This document shows positions 15,937 through 23,884 of a DNA stretch of 43,251 nt, piece by piece (the stretch's first letter is position 1; every line of letters begins with the position of its first letter). Source of the stretch: an uncultured Pseudomonadota bacterium (GTDB taxonomy: Bacteria > Myxococcota_A > Bradymonadia > Bradymonadales > Bradymonadaceae); the NCBI GenBank assembly GCA_950059285.1, contig CATLTV010000021.1, positions 1-43,251 on the forward strand, given 5' to 3'. The notes beneath the pieces are model-generated. The model did no database searches. It was not told the DNA's origin and was given only the letters and a program-made list of their open reading frames with translations. The position numbers and the translations under genes were made by a program.

Positions 15937-18900
15937 GTGGTCGTGGAGCAGCGCGGGTATTATCAGATGCCCACTGTCAGTGGGGATCGAATTGTGTTTG
16001 TGTGTGAGGATGATCTCTGGGAGGTCCCCGCACAAGGCGGGCGAGCGTTTCGCCTCACAAACAGCGTCGCAGCGCTGTCCTATCCTGTGTTTTCTCCAGA
16101 TGGTGAACTGCTCGCCTTCCTCGGCTCCGAGGAGGGCAGCCAGGACATCTACCTGATGCATTCCATGGGTGGTCCAATCACGCGGTTGACCTACCAAAAC
16201 CAGGGCACGCACGCGATGCATGTGATTGGTTGGAGTGATGATGGCCAGTCGATTCGGTTCGCATCACGCGCCCAGAGCGCACATCGACAGCAGTATTTGT
16301 TTGAGGTCAACATTCACACTCGCCGTGTTAGCCAGCTCGCGTTTGGTGAAGGCGTGTGGCTTGATCAAAACACATCACACGACGACACACGCCATGTGAT
16401 CGGTCGTTATGCACATGACCTCGCCACATGGAAACGTTATCGTGGTGGATTGGCGGGTCAGATCTGGATTGAGGATCATGAAGGGCAGTGGAGCTTGCTT
16501 CTTGAAGACCAGAAAGCAGGTTGTGTGCGACCCATGTGGATCGAGGAGCGTATCTACTTTGTCAGCGACATGGATGGTCATGCGAACATCTATTCCTGTA
16601 CGGCTGATGGGCTTGAGGTCACGCGCCACACGGATCACAAGGGGTTTTACGTCAGGTTTGCTCAGACCGACGATGAGTGCATCGTGTATAGTTGTGGTGC
16701 AGAGCTGTACCGCTTTGATGTGGCCTCTGGGCAGTCGTATCGTGTGGACGTGGAGTTTTACTCGGCTCGCACACAAAGTCGACGCAAGTTTGTTGATCCT
16801 GCGGATTATCTGGAGAGCTACGCGCTCCATCCTGATGGGCATTACGCGTGTATTACAACTCGCGGTAAAATCTACTATTTTGGTTTGTGGGATGGGGCTG
16901 TCTACCAGCTAGGTGAACCTCAGGGCGTACGCTATCGTTTTGCGGATTATATTGGGGATGGTGACAAGATCATCGCCATCTCGGATGAGAATGTGCACAC
17001 GGGATATGAGCGCTTGCAGATCTTTGATCTCAAGACACAAGGTTCACGTTTTTTGAGCGATGGAGACAGCGATTTTGGACGCATCACGGAGATGGTCGTT
17101 GCGCCAGATGGCTCAAAGCTTGCGCTCGCCAATCATCGTCAGGAACTCTGGATTGCAGGGCTTGGTGATGATGCAAAGTCCACGCAAATTTGCGTGTCAA
17201 AGCATGGTCGCATTGAGGAGTTTTGTTGGTCCTTTGATGGTCGTTGGCTCGCTTACATCTTGCCTGGTGTCACTGAAACTTCCACGCTGATGTTGTACAA
17301 TGTGGATACCCAGGAACACACGCCCCTGACCTCGGGCGAGTTTATGGAGTCCTCTCCTGCATTTGATCCTGAAGGGCGCTACATTTATTTCGTGTCCTAC
17401 AGAACATTTGATCCTGTGTACGGAAACCTCTTCTTTGAACTTGGTTTACAGCGTGGTCAGTCGTTGTGTTTGATCACCTTGCGTGAAGATGTAAAGGCCC
17501 CATTGCTCAAGAGTCCAAAACCCTTCGATGATGACGACGACGAGGACGAAGACGACGAGGAAAACAGCTCTGAGGAGAATAAAGCTACCTCTGAAGAAGG
17601 AAGCTCCGAGGAGGAGGAAGAGACGTTAGCGATCGACCTTGATGGAATTGAGCAGCGCATTGTGCAACTCAGGATGAAAGAGCAAAACATCCTGCATGTG
17701 GAGGCGACCGATGAGAGGTTGTACTTCCTCACCACTACGCCTCAGGGTGGGATTACTGAAGAGGAAGACAGCGGGAGCAACAATGTGCTCCGTTACTGGT
17801 CCCTTGAGGAACGAAAGTTCAAGGTATTCCAGCGTCAGGTGTCGGGATTTACATTAAGTTCCAGGCAAAAAGCGTTGATGTTGTGGTCAGATGAGCAGCT
17901 TCGTGTGTTCTCTGCCTCGGCGTCTCCGCCCGATGATGAGGATGATGAGCTTGAGGAATACTCCAGGCAGAGTGGTTGGGTTGATCTGAGCAGAGTTCAG
18001 GTTGAGGTTGATCCTTCCATGGAGTGGCGACAGATGTTTGCTGAGGTCTGGAGGTTGATGCGCGATGACTTCTGGCGAGAGGATATGTCGGGCGTGAACT
18101 GGCACGAGGTGTATGAGCGCTACTTGCCGCTGGTGTCGAGGGTTGGGTGTCGAGGTGAGTTTTCTGAACTTATCTGGACGATGCAAGGTGAGCTTGGGAC
18201 AAGTCATGCCTACGAGTATGGTGGCGACTACCGCGAGGGGCCTGCGTATATACAGGGATACCTTGGCGCGACCTATCTGTGGGACTCCACGGTCAAACGT
18301 GGGCCAAAGAGCAAGGCCCAAGGAGGTTGCCGAATTCAGGATATATTACAGGGGGATAACTGGAGCCAGTCTGAAGGTTCTCCTCTGAGTATGCCAGGGC
18401 TTGGCGTGCACGAGGGAGATGTGCTGCTCGCTATTGATGGTCAACAGATTGATGAGACTACGAGCGTGGATGAGCTGTTGTTAAACAAGGCCAAACGCGA
18501 GGTTGAGCTGACGCTTTACACGCCTGGTGACGAGGAAGTTCGTCGTGTGACAGTGAAGACGTTATCCAGCGAGCGAGCGTTGTATTACAGGCAGTGGGTC
18601 AACCAGTGTCGGGAGTTTGTCGATGAGCTAAGTGATGGCAAGGTCGGCTACTTGCATATTCCAGATATGGGGCCGCTTGGTTATGCGGAGTTTCATCGTG
18701 GTTATGCCTCACAACGAGGTCGTCAGGCGTTGATTGTGGATGTGCGCTACAATGGTGGAGGTCACATCAGCCAGTTGATTCTGGAGAAATTGAGGCGATG
18801 GCCACTTGGTTATGAGGTGTCAAGGCATGGTGCTCCTGTGGCGTATCCGATGGAGGGGCCAGGTGGACCTCTGGTAGCATTGACCAACGCCTATGCTGGG

Positions 18901-19275
18901 AGCGATGGCGATATTTTCAGCCATGGGTTTAAGATGATGGAGTTGGGGCCGTTGATTGGAGTACGCACCTGGGGTGGTGTTGTGGGAATCTGGCCACGGC
19001 ATTCGCTTGTTGATGGGAGCGTGACCACACAGCCATCGTTCAACTCATGGTTCTCAGACGTGGGCTTTGGGTTGGAGAATCATGGTGCCGAGCCAGATAT
19101 TGAGGTACATCAAACACCTGCGGAGCAAGCCGAGGGTGATGATGTGCAGCTTGAGACAGCGGTCAAGGAGGCGTTAAGGTTGGTGGAGTCGCAGTCGAGC
19201 TGGCGCGTGCCCAAAAGTTTTGCGCCGTACCCTGACCTGAGTCCTCCCGAGGAGCTTAGTAATGACACGGAGTGA
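15937..19275 (+). CDS. Tricorn protease homologue (S41 family)
   Basis: The 1,112-residue product matches archaeal tricorn in length and plan: N-terminal beta-propeller repeats (for example SPDGELLAFLGSEEG, DMDGHANIYSC, APDGSKLALANH, SFDGRWLAY), a PDZ-like region (about 820-890), then the C-terminal S41 catalytic domain. The predicted catalytic residues are Ser756-His757 (TSHAY), Ser989-Asp990 (AGSDGD) and Glu1047 (GLENHGAEPDIEV). The 58-residue Ser-to-Glu spacing equals that of Thermoplasma tricorn (Ser965, Glu1023). An unusual acidic stretch of Asp/Glu/Ser runs from about residue 528 to 565, between propeller segments. The protein has no signal peptide, so it is cytosolic and probably trims peptides made by other proteases. 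It starts with GTG after GAGG, 22 bp behind prmC. Confidence 0.9.
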   Translation: MVVEQRGYYQMPTVSGDRIVFVCEDDLWEVPAQGGRAFRLTNSVAALSYPVFSPDGELLAFLGSEEGSQDIYLMHSMGGPITRLTYQNQGTHAMHVIGWSDDGQSIRFASRAQSAHRQQYLFEVNIHTRRVSQLAFGEGVWLDQNTSHDDTRHVIGRYAHDLATWKRYRGGLAGQIWIEDHEGQWSLLLEDQKAGCVRPMWIEERIYFVSDMDGHANIYSCTADGLEVTRHTDHKGFYVRFAQTDDECIVYSCGAELYRFDVASGQSYRVDVEFYSARTQSRRKFVDPADYLESYALHPDGHYACITTRGKIYYFGLWDGAVYQLGEPQGVRYRFADYIGDGDKIIAISDENVHTGYERLQIFDLKTQGSRFLSDGDSDFGRITEMVVAPDGSKLALANHRQELWIAGLGDDAKSTQICVSKHGRIEEFCWSFDGRWLAYILPGVTETSTLMLYNVDTQEHTPLTSGEFMESSPAFDPEGRYIYFVSYRTFDPVYGNLFFELGLQRGQSLCLITLREDVKAPLLKSPKPFDDDDDEDEDDEENSSEENKATSEEGSSEEEEETLAIDLDGIEQRIVQLRMKEQNILHVEATDERLYFLTTTPQGGITEEEDSGSNNVLRYWSLEERKFKVFQRQVSGFTLSSRQKALMLWSDEQLRVFSASASPPDDEDDELEEYSRQSGWVDLSRVQVEVDPSMEWRQMFAEVWRLMRDDFWREDMSGVNWHEVYERYLPLVSRVGCRGEFSELIWTMQGELGTSHAYEYGGDYREGPAYIQGYLGATYLWDSTVKRGPKSKAQGGCRIQDILQGDNWSQSEGSPLSMPGLGVHEGDVLLAIDGQQIDETTSVDELLLNKAKREVELTLYTPGDEEVRRVTVKTLSSERALYYRQWVNQCREFVDELSDGKVGYLHIPDMGPLGYAEFHRGYASQRGRQALIVDVRYNGGGHISQLILEKLRRWPLGYEVSRHGAPVAYPMEGPGGPLVALTNAYAGSDGDIFSHGFKMMELGPLIGVRTWGGVVGIWPRHSLVDGSVTTQPSFNSWFSDVGFGLENHGAEPDIEVHQTPAEQAEGDDVQLETAVKEALRLVESQSSWRVPKSFAPYPDLSPPEELSNDTE

Positions 19276-19509
19276 GGTTGCCTGAGAGTTGATATTCTTT
19301 GGGCATACCTTGTGTTAGTTCTATGTTCTCTCTTGACGACAGCAAGGTCTGCGTTGATCATCTGGCTCAAGAGATGACGGTATACAGGCTTGGGTCGAAG
19401 AGTTTGAACGATCTCTGGTCCTCTTTGAAGTGGCATGATAGAGCGTCTAAGAGTCCGAATTACAAATAGATTTAAGCGCCGATGATAGTGGCGTAAAAGG
19501 AGTGTCTTT

Positions 19510-20121
19510 ATGGGATTTGTCCCTTATGTTGTAGAGCAAACACATCGTGGAGAGCGTGGCTGGGATATTTTTAGTCGCCTGCTCAAGGAACGTATCATCT
19601 TTCTTGGTACACCTGTAACAGATGACGTGGCCAACTCAATTATCGCTCAGCTTCTTTATCTTGAGAGCGATGATGCCGAGAAGGAAATCCAACTTTACAT
19701 CAACTCTCCTGGTGGTTCTGTGACCGCAGGTTTGGCGATTTATGACACCATGCAGTATGTGCGTCCAAAGATCAGCACCATCTGTATGGGACAGGCTGCC
19801 AGCATGGGCGCTGTGCTCCTCGCCAGCGGCGAGCCAGGCCGTCGCTTCGCGCTTCCACACTCTCGTATTCTTATCCACCAGCCGCTGATGCGTGGAGGCA
19901 TTGGTGGTCAGGCGACTGACATTGAGATCCAGGCTCGCGAGATTTTGCGTTTGCGTGAGAAGTTGAACAACATCCTTGTTCACCACACCAAGCAGCCTCT
20001 TGAGCAGATCGAGAAGGACACCGACCGCGATTACTTCATGAGCGCCATGGATGCCAAAGAATACGGCATCGTGGACCAGGTCTTTGACCTCCGTCAGCAG
20101 GCGCAGGACAAAGACAAGTAA
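19510..20121 (+). CDS. clpP: ATP-dependent Clp protease proteolytic subunit
   Basis: ClpP forms the double-heptamer serine-protease chamber that degrades proteins unfolded by ClpX or ClpA/C. The 203-residue length is typical. The catalytic triad is clear: Ser98 in [11 protein letters not shown], His123 in RILIHQP, and an Asp near residue 172 in DTDRDYFM. The hydrophobic N-terminal loop and [11 protein letters not shown] (oxyanion region) are intact. AAGGAGTG lies ahead of the ATG. The gene is monocistronic here, ending in the near-perfect palindrome at 20145. clpX is not adjacent but lies about 16 kb away on the other strand, and no tig or lon is visible. Confidence 0.97.
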   Translation: MGFVPYVVEQTHRGERGWDIFSRLLKERIIFLGTPVTDDVANSIIAQLLYLESDDAEKEIQLYINSPGGSVTAGLAIYDTMQYVRPKISTICMGQAASMGAVLLASGEPGRRFALPHSRILIHQPLMRGGIGGQATDIEIQAREILRLREKLNNILVHHTKQPLEQIEKDTDRDYFMSAMDAKEYGIVDQVFDLRQQAQDKDK

Positions 20122-20144
20122 CGTCACCGCGTAAAGTTCAAAAC

Positions 20145-20186
20145 AAAAAACGGAGTTTGGATGTGCACATACAAACTCCGTTTTTT
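20145..20186. terminator. Near-perfect palindromic terminator of clpP (one mismatch, no spacer)
   Basis: The arms 20145-20165 and 20166-20186 meet without a spacer. The only mismatch is G20160 against A20171, just outside the central ATGTG|CACAT. The outer segment is a run of six A paired with T, and the plus strand continues into two more T. It lies 24 bp after the clpP stop and precedes another plus-strand gene. Confidence 0.85.
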
Positions 20187-20315
20187 TTGTCCTGCTCTTG
20201 GGTTGTATCTTTCATTCTGTTAAACTCTGCCATACTTACTTTGAAATAACACAAGCAAACGCGTGCATGCATAGGCTCTATGTATGTGTGATGCTTTTTG
20301 GCAGGCAGGTTCTGT

Positions 20316-23300
20316 ATGAAAGGTCGAATAACTATCGCTACTTTTTTGTGTGCTACGATTGCTCCGATGACGCTCTTTGCGCAGTCGGTTCCTGTGATCG
20401 AGTCAAACTCTTCATGTGACAGCTGTGTACCTCCTGGCTGGTCAGTGAGCACAGGTTCTCCTGACATGACGCGGGGCAATGAGTTGTGGGCGGGCTCCAT
20501 TTTATGGACAATTGATAATGTGTCGATGCCACGTCCTCAGGGGAATTTCATCATGGGGCTAGTGTCGGCAAATACCACAATGGAGGCTGCCAGCAGTACA
20601 ATTACGGGGCTTACCGTCGGGCGAGAGTACAGCGTGTGCTTCTCCTACGAGTCGGTGAGGTATGTGGAGACGGTCCTCAACGATACGTTCATTGGAGGTG
20701 GCCTGTCGGTGACAGTACAGGGAGTTGAGACGACATTCCCCGAGGTTGTAAACTGGACCGAAGCCTGCGTGGATTTTGTTGCAGCGGGCACCACTGCGCC
20801 GATTACACTGGCGATTGATGGTCTGGGGAGTGGCACAGAAGGTGGTGGTATTGCTGTTGATGGCGGCGGCGCGAGCGCAATCACGGACATTACAGACAGT
20901 GATAACGATGGAATCATTGATTCTGAGGAGCTCATTCTTGGTACGTTGCCAGGCAACGCGGACAGTGATGGTGATGGGTTGTGTGATGGCATCATCGCTG
21001 TGACAGGCGTATGTGTCGCTGGTGAAGACGCTGTGGGTGGTCAAAACACCGATGGTGACATGCTCATCGATGCGCTTGATGCAGATGATGACGGCGATGG
21101 CATTTTGACCACAGCCGAAGATATTAACATGGACGGCGATCCCACCAACGATGACTCTGATGGCGACCTGATCCCCGACTATCTGGACTTCAATGATAAT
21201 GATGGTCCGCTTGGTGACACCGACGGCGATGGCATCATCAACAGCGTGGAGACGATGCTCGGCACACTCGCCGACAACGCTGACACCGATGGCGACGGCG
21301 TATGCGACGGTACGACCGCAGTGATGGGTGTGTGCGTGGCAGGCGAAGACGCTGTGGGTGGACAGAACACCGATGGCGACATGTTGATTGACGCGCTTGA
21401 TGCAGATGATGACGGCGATGGCATTTTGACCACAGCCGAAGACATCAACATGGATGGCGATCCTACAAACGATGATAGTGATGGCGACGGTACACCAAAC
21501 TATCTTGATCCCAACGACAATGATGGTCCGCTGGGCGATACCGATGGTGACGGCATTACAAACACTGATGAGATGACACTTGGTACGCTCGCTGACAATG
21601 CGGATAGTGATGGTGATGGACTCTGCGACGGCACGATTGCCGTGGCAGGTGTGTGCGTCGCTGGTGAAAATGCTGCGGGTGGTCAAAATACCGATGGGGA
21701 TATGTTGATTGACGCGCTTGACAGCGATGATGACGGCGACGGCGTGCTGACCACAGTGGAAGACGCGAACATGGATGGTGACCCCACCAACGATGATGTC
21801 AACGCAAGCGGCACACCTGACTATCTTGACCCATGTACACCTGACAGCGATGCGTTGGTGTGTCCTACAGGTGATCCCGATGATGATGGCGAGCCAAACA
21901 GCACCGACCCAAATCCCACAGATCCATGCGATCCTGATCCTAACAACGTCAACTGTGATTCAGGCGATGCTGATGGCGATGGCCTCTCAAACAGCCAGGA
22001 AGCCACACTGGGCACATCACCTGACAACGCTGATAGCGATGGCGACGGCGTGTGTGATGGCACGATCGCGGTGATGAACACCTGCGTTGCAGGCGAAGAT
22101 GCTGCAAGTGGCCTTGATACCGATAACAACATGGTGATCAATGCGCTTGATCCTGACGACGATGGTGATGGTATCTCCACGCTTGATGAGGATCTCAACA
22201 ACGACGGCGATCCAAACAACGATGACACTGACGGCGACATGATCCCTGATTACCTTGACGCCGACGATAACGACGGACCTAACGGTGATCTTGATGGTGA
22301 TGGTGTCTCCAATGAGGATGAAGATCTCGACGGTGACGGTGACTACGACAACGATGACACCGACGGTGACGGTACGCCAAACTACCTCGATGACGATGAT
22401 GATAACGATGGCATCTTGACGCGCGACGAGGACATCGATGGCGATGGTGATCCTACCAACGACAACTCCGACGAGGCGCTTGGCGATGATGTGCCAAACT
22501 ACCTTGACCCTGATGATGACGGCGATGGCGTAAACACTGCTGACGAAGATGTGGACGGCGATGGTGATCCCACCAACGACGACACCAACGCAGACGGCGT
22601 GCCCAACTTCCTTGATCCTTGCGATCCTGACGACACCAGTGTCGCCTGTGAAGAAGGCGATACTGATGGAGACAGCATCATCAACAAGGACGATCCTTCA
22701 CCTCTTGATCCATGCGATCCTGATCCCAACGCGCTGGCCTGCCCCACGGGTGATACCGATATGGACGGCCTGACCAACGAGCAAGAGCGCATGCTTGGCA
22801 CAAATCCGTCCGAAGCAGACAGCGATGGTGATGGCCTTGATGATCTCTTTGAGCTTGGCGATGACATCAACGCACCTGTCGACTCCGACATGGATGGCAC
22901 CATCGATGCGCTCGATGAAGATGATGACAACGATGGCATCCTCACTACCTTTGAGCTTGGTGATGCATCACCTGCCACATTACAAGACACGGATGCCAAC
23001 GGCGTGCCTGATTACCTTGATAATGACGACGATGGCGACAGCGTCCTCACCATCGATGAGAACGCCGATCCAAACGGTGATGGCAACCCCGATGATGCGG
23101 TGGACACTGGCGATGATGGCACACCTGATTACCTCGACCCCACCACGCCTGGCATGATGGCTGACCTTGCGATCACATCACCTGCGGATGGTTCCACGGT
23201 CGCGTCCGAGTTCCAGGTCAGCGGGACAACCTCGCCCGATACCGAGGTCGAAATCTTCGTTGACGGCGAATCCGTGGGCACCACCACATCGGATGCAAAT

Positions 23301-23807
23301 GGCGACTGGACCTTCGACATCACGGGTCAAATGGCGGGTGACATCACTATCGAAGCCAAGGTTGGCGAAGATTCTGACAGCGTCACTGTCACCGTGGACG
23401 ACGCACTTGCTCCTCTTGAGGTTGCAGTCACCTCGCCTGCTGATGGCGATGACGTCATTGCAGGTGACATCACAGTGAGTGGTACAGCAACACCTGATGC
23501 CGAGGTTGAACTCTTTGTGGATGGCGAATCTGTGGGCACTACCACTGCCGATGAAAACGGCGACTGGACCTTCGATGTGGCTGTCGACGAGGGAGAGCAT
23601 GACCTGCGCGCCGAGGTCACGGATGGTGACCGCTCAGAGACTACCGATGTGATTGAGTTTTCTGCGGTTCCTTCGGATGAAGATAGCACAAACTATGTGC
23701 TCTCGGGTGGTTGTCAGCAAGCGCCTACACAGCAAGTTCCTGGCTCATGGTTGATGGCGATCATGGCCATGCTTGGTTCGTTCTTCTTCCGTCGCAAGCG
23801 TGACTGA
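20316..23807 (+). CDS. Giant TSP3-repeat surface protein A with Ig-like domains and C-terminal sorting tail
   Basis: The 1,163-residue exported protein has a signal peptide (MKGRITIATFLCATIAPMTLFAQS) and a roughly 170-residue N-terminal beta-sandwich of jelly-roll type. A long array of thrombospondin-type-3-like calcium loops follows (DSDGDG, DADDDGDG, DTDGDG). Its first three units are 107-residue tandem repeats. Two Ig-like domains follow, each opening with TSPADG and containing NGDWTFD. The tail SGGCQQ-P-hydrophobic-RRKRD resembles a MYXO-CTERM/GlyGly-CTERM sorting signal, so surface anchoring is likely. The ATG at 20316 (AGG upstream) is chosen over a TTG at 20298. From 21915 to 23647 the DNA reads identical to the 3' part of the gene at 26713. 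No enzyme domain is seen; an adhesin or matrix role is inference. Confidence 0.85.
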   Translation: MKGRITIATFLCATIAPMTLFAQSVPVIESNSSCDSCVPPGWSVSTGSPDMTRGNELWAGSILWTIDNVSMPRPQGNFIMGLVSANTTMEAASSTITGLTVGREYSVCFSYESVRYVETVLNDTFIGGGLSVTVQGVETTFPEVVNWTEACVDFVAAGTTAPITLAIDGLGSGTEGGGIAVDGGGASAITDITDSDNDGIIDSEELILGTLPGNADSDGDGLCDGIIAVTGVCVAGEDAVGGQNTDGDMLIDALDADDDGDGILTTAEDINMDGDPTNDDSDGDLIPDYLDFNDNDGPLGDTDGDGIINSVETMLGTLADNADTDGDGVCDGTTAVMGVCVAGEDAVGGQNTDGDMLIDALDADDDGDGILTTAEDINMDGDPTNDDSDGDGTPNYLDPNDNDGPLGDTDGDGITNTDEMTLGTLADNADSDGDGLCDGTIAVAGVCVAGENAAGGQNTDGDMLIDALDSDDDGDGVLTTVEDANMDGDPTNDDVNASGTPDYLDPCTPDSDALVCPTGDPDDDGEPNSTDPNPTDPCDPDPNNVNCDSGDADGDGLSNSQEATLGTSPDNADSDGDGVCDGTIAVMNTCVAGEDAASGLDTDNNMVINALDPDDDGDGISTLDEDLNNDGDPNNDDTDGDMIPDYLDADDNDGPNGDLDGDGVSNEDEDLDGDGDYDNDDTDGDGTPNYLDDDDDNDGILTRDEDIDGDGDPTNDNSDEALGDDVPNYLDPDDDGDGVNTADEDVDGDGDPTNDDTNADGVPNFLDPCDPDDTSVACEEGDTDGDSIINKDDPSPLDPCDPDPNALACPTGDTDMDGLTNEQERMLGTNPSEADSDGDGLDDLFELGDDINAPVDSDMDGTIDALDEDDDNDGILTTFELGDASPATLQDTDANGVPDYLDNDDDGDSVLTIDENADPNGDGNPDDAVDTGDDGTPDYLDPTTPGMMADLAITSPADGSTVASEFQVSGTTSPDTEVEIFVDGESVGTTTSDANGDWTFDITGQMAGDITIEAKVGEDSDSVTVTVDDALAPLEVAVTSPADGDDVIAGDITVSGTATPDAEVELFVDGESVGTTTADENGDWTFDVAVDEGEHDLRAEVTDGDRSETTDVIEFSAVPSDEDSTNYVLSGGCQQAPTQQVPGSWLMAIMAMLGSFFFRRKRD
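20940..21902 (+). repeat. Three tandem 321-bp units in TSP3 gene A
   Basis: Units begin at the GGT/GGC of the GTLxxNAD segment at 20940, 21261 and 21582, exactly 321 bp (107 codons) apart. The third diverges near its end. Units differ from each other by scattered, mostly synonymous changes. The same three-unit layout occurs at 28294, 28615 and 28936 in gene B. Confidence 0.85.
21915..23647 (+). repeat. 1,733-bp direct repeat, copy 1
   Basis: This copy matches 29269-31001 at a constant offset of 7,354. Every line I compared is identical, and translations of several frames on both strands agree. The tract is bounded by clustered differences: AAT/GAC at 21912 on the left, and an abrupt divergence after 23647 that lasts about 50 bp before the sorting-tail codons match again. 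Confidence 0.9.
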
Positions 23808-23808
23808 T

Positions 23809-23880
23809 AGAGCGCAAGCAAAGAAGGAGGGGGGCACGTTCGCTAGCGAACGTGCCCCCCTCCTTCTTTGCTTGCGCTCT
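23809..23880. terminator. 72-bp perfect palindrome between convergent genes
   Basis: The 36-bp arms 23809-23844 and 23845-23880 meet with no spacer (centre CGCT|AGCG). The core is GGGGGG/CCCCCC, with A-rich and T-rich outer stems. It begins 2 bp after the stop of TSP3 gene A and ends 4 bp before the helicase stop, so it fills the whole gap and should terminate both transcripts. Confidence 0.85.
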
Positions 23881-23884
23881 GGTA

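Noticed and set aside
20559-21686. A 375-codon minus-strand frame within TSP3 gene A
   Set aside because: It is a by-product of the Asp-rich repeats: GAT/GAC codons read as ATC/GTC on the other strand and rarely give stops.
20940-21902. Regular repeats considered as a CRISPR array or satellite
   Set aside because: The 321-bp units are in frame, coding and without spacers, so they are protein repeats.
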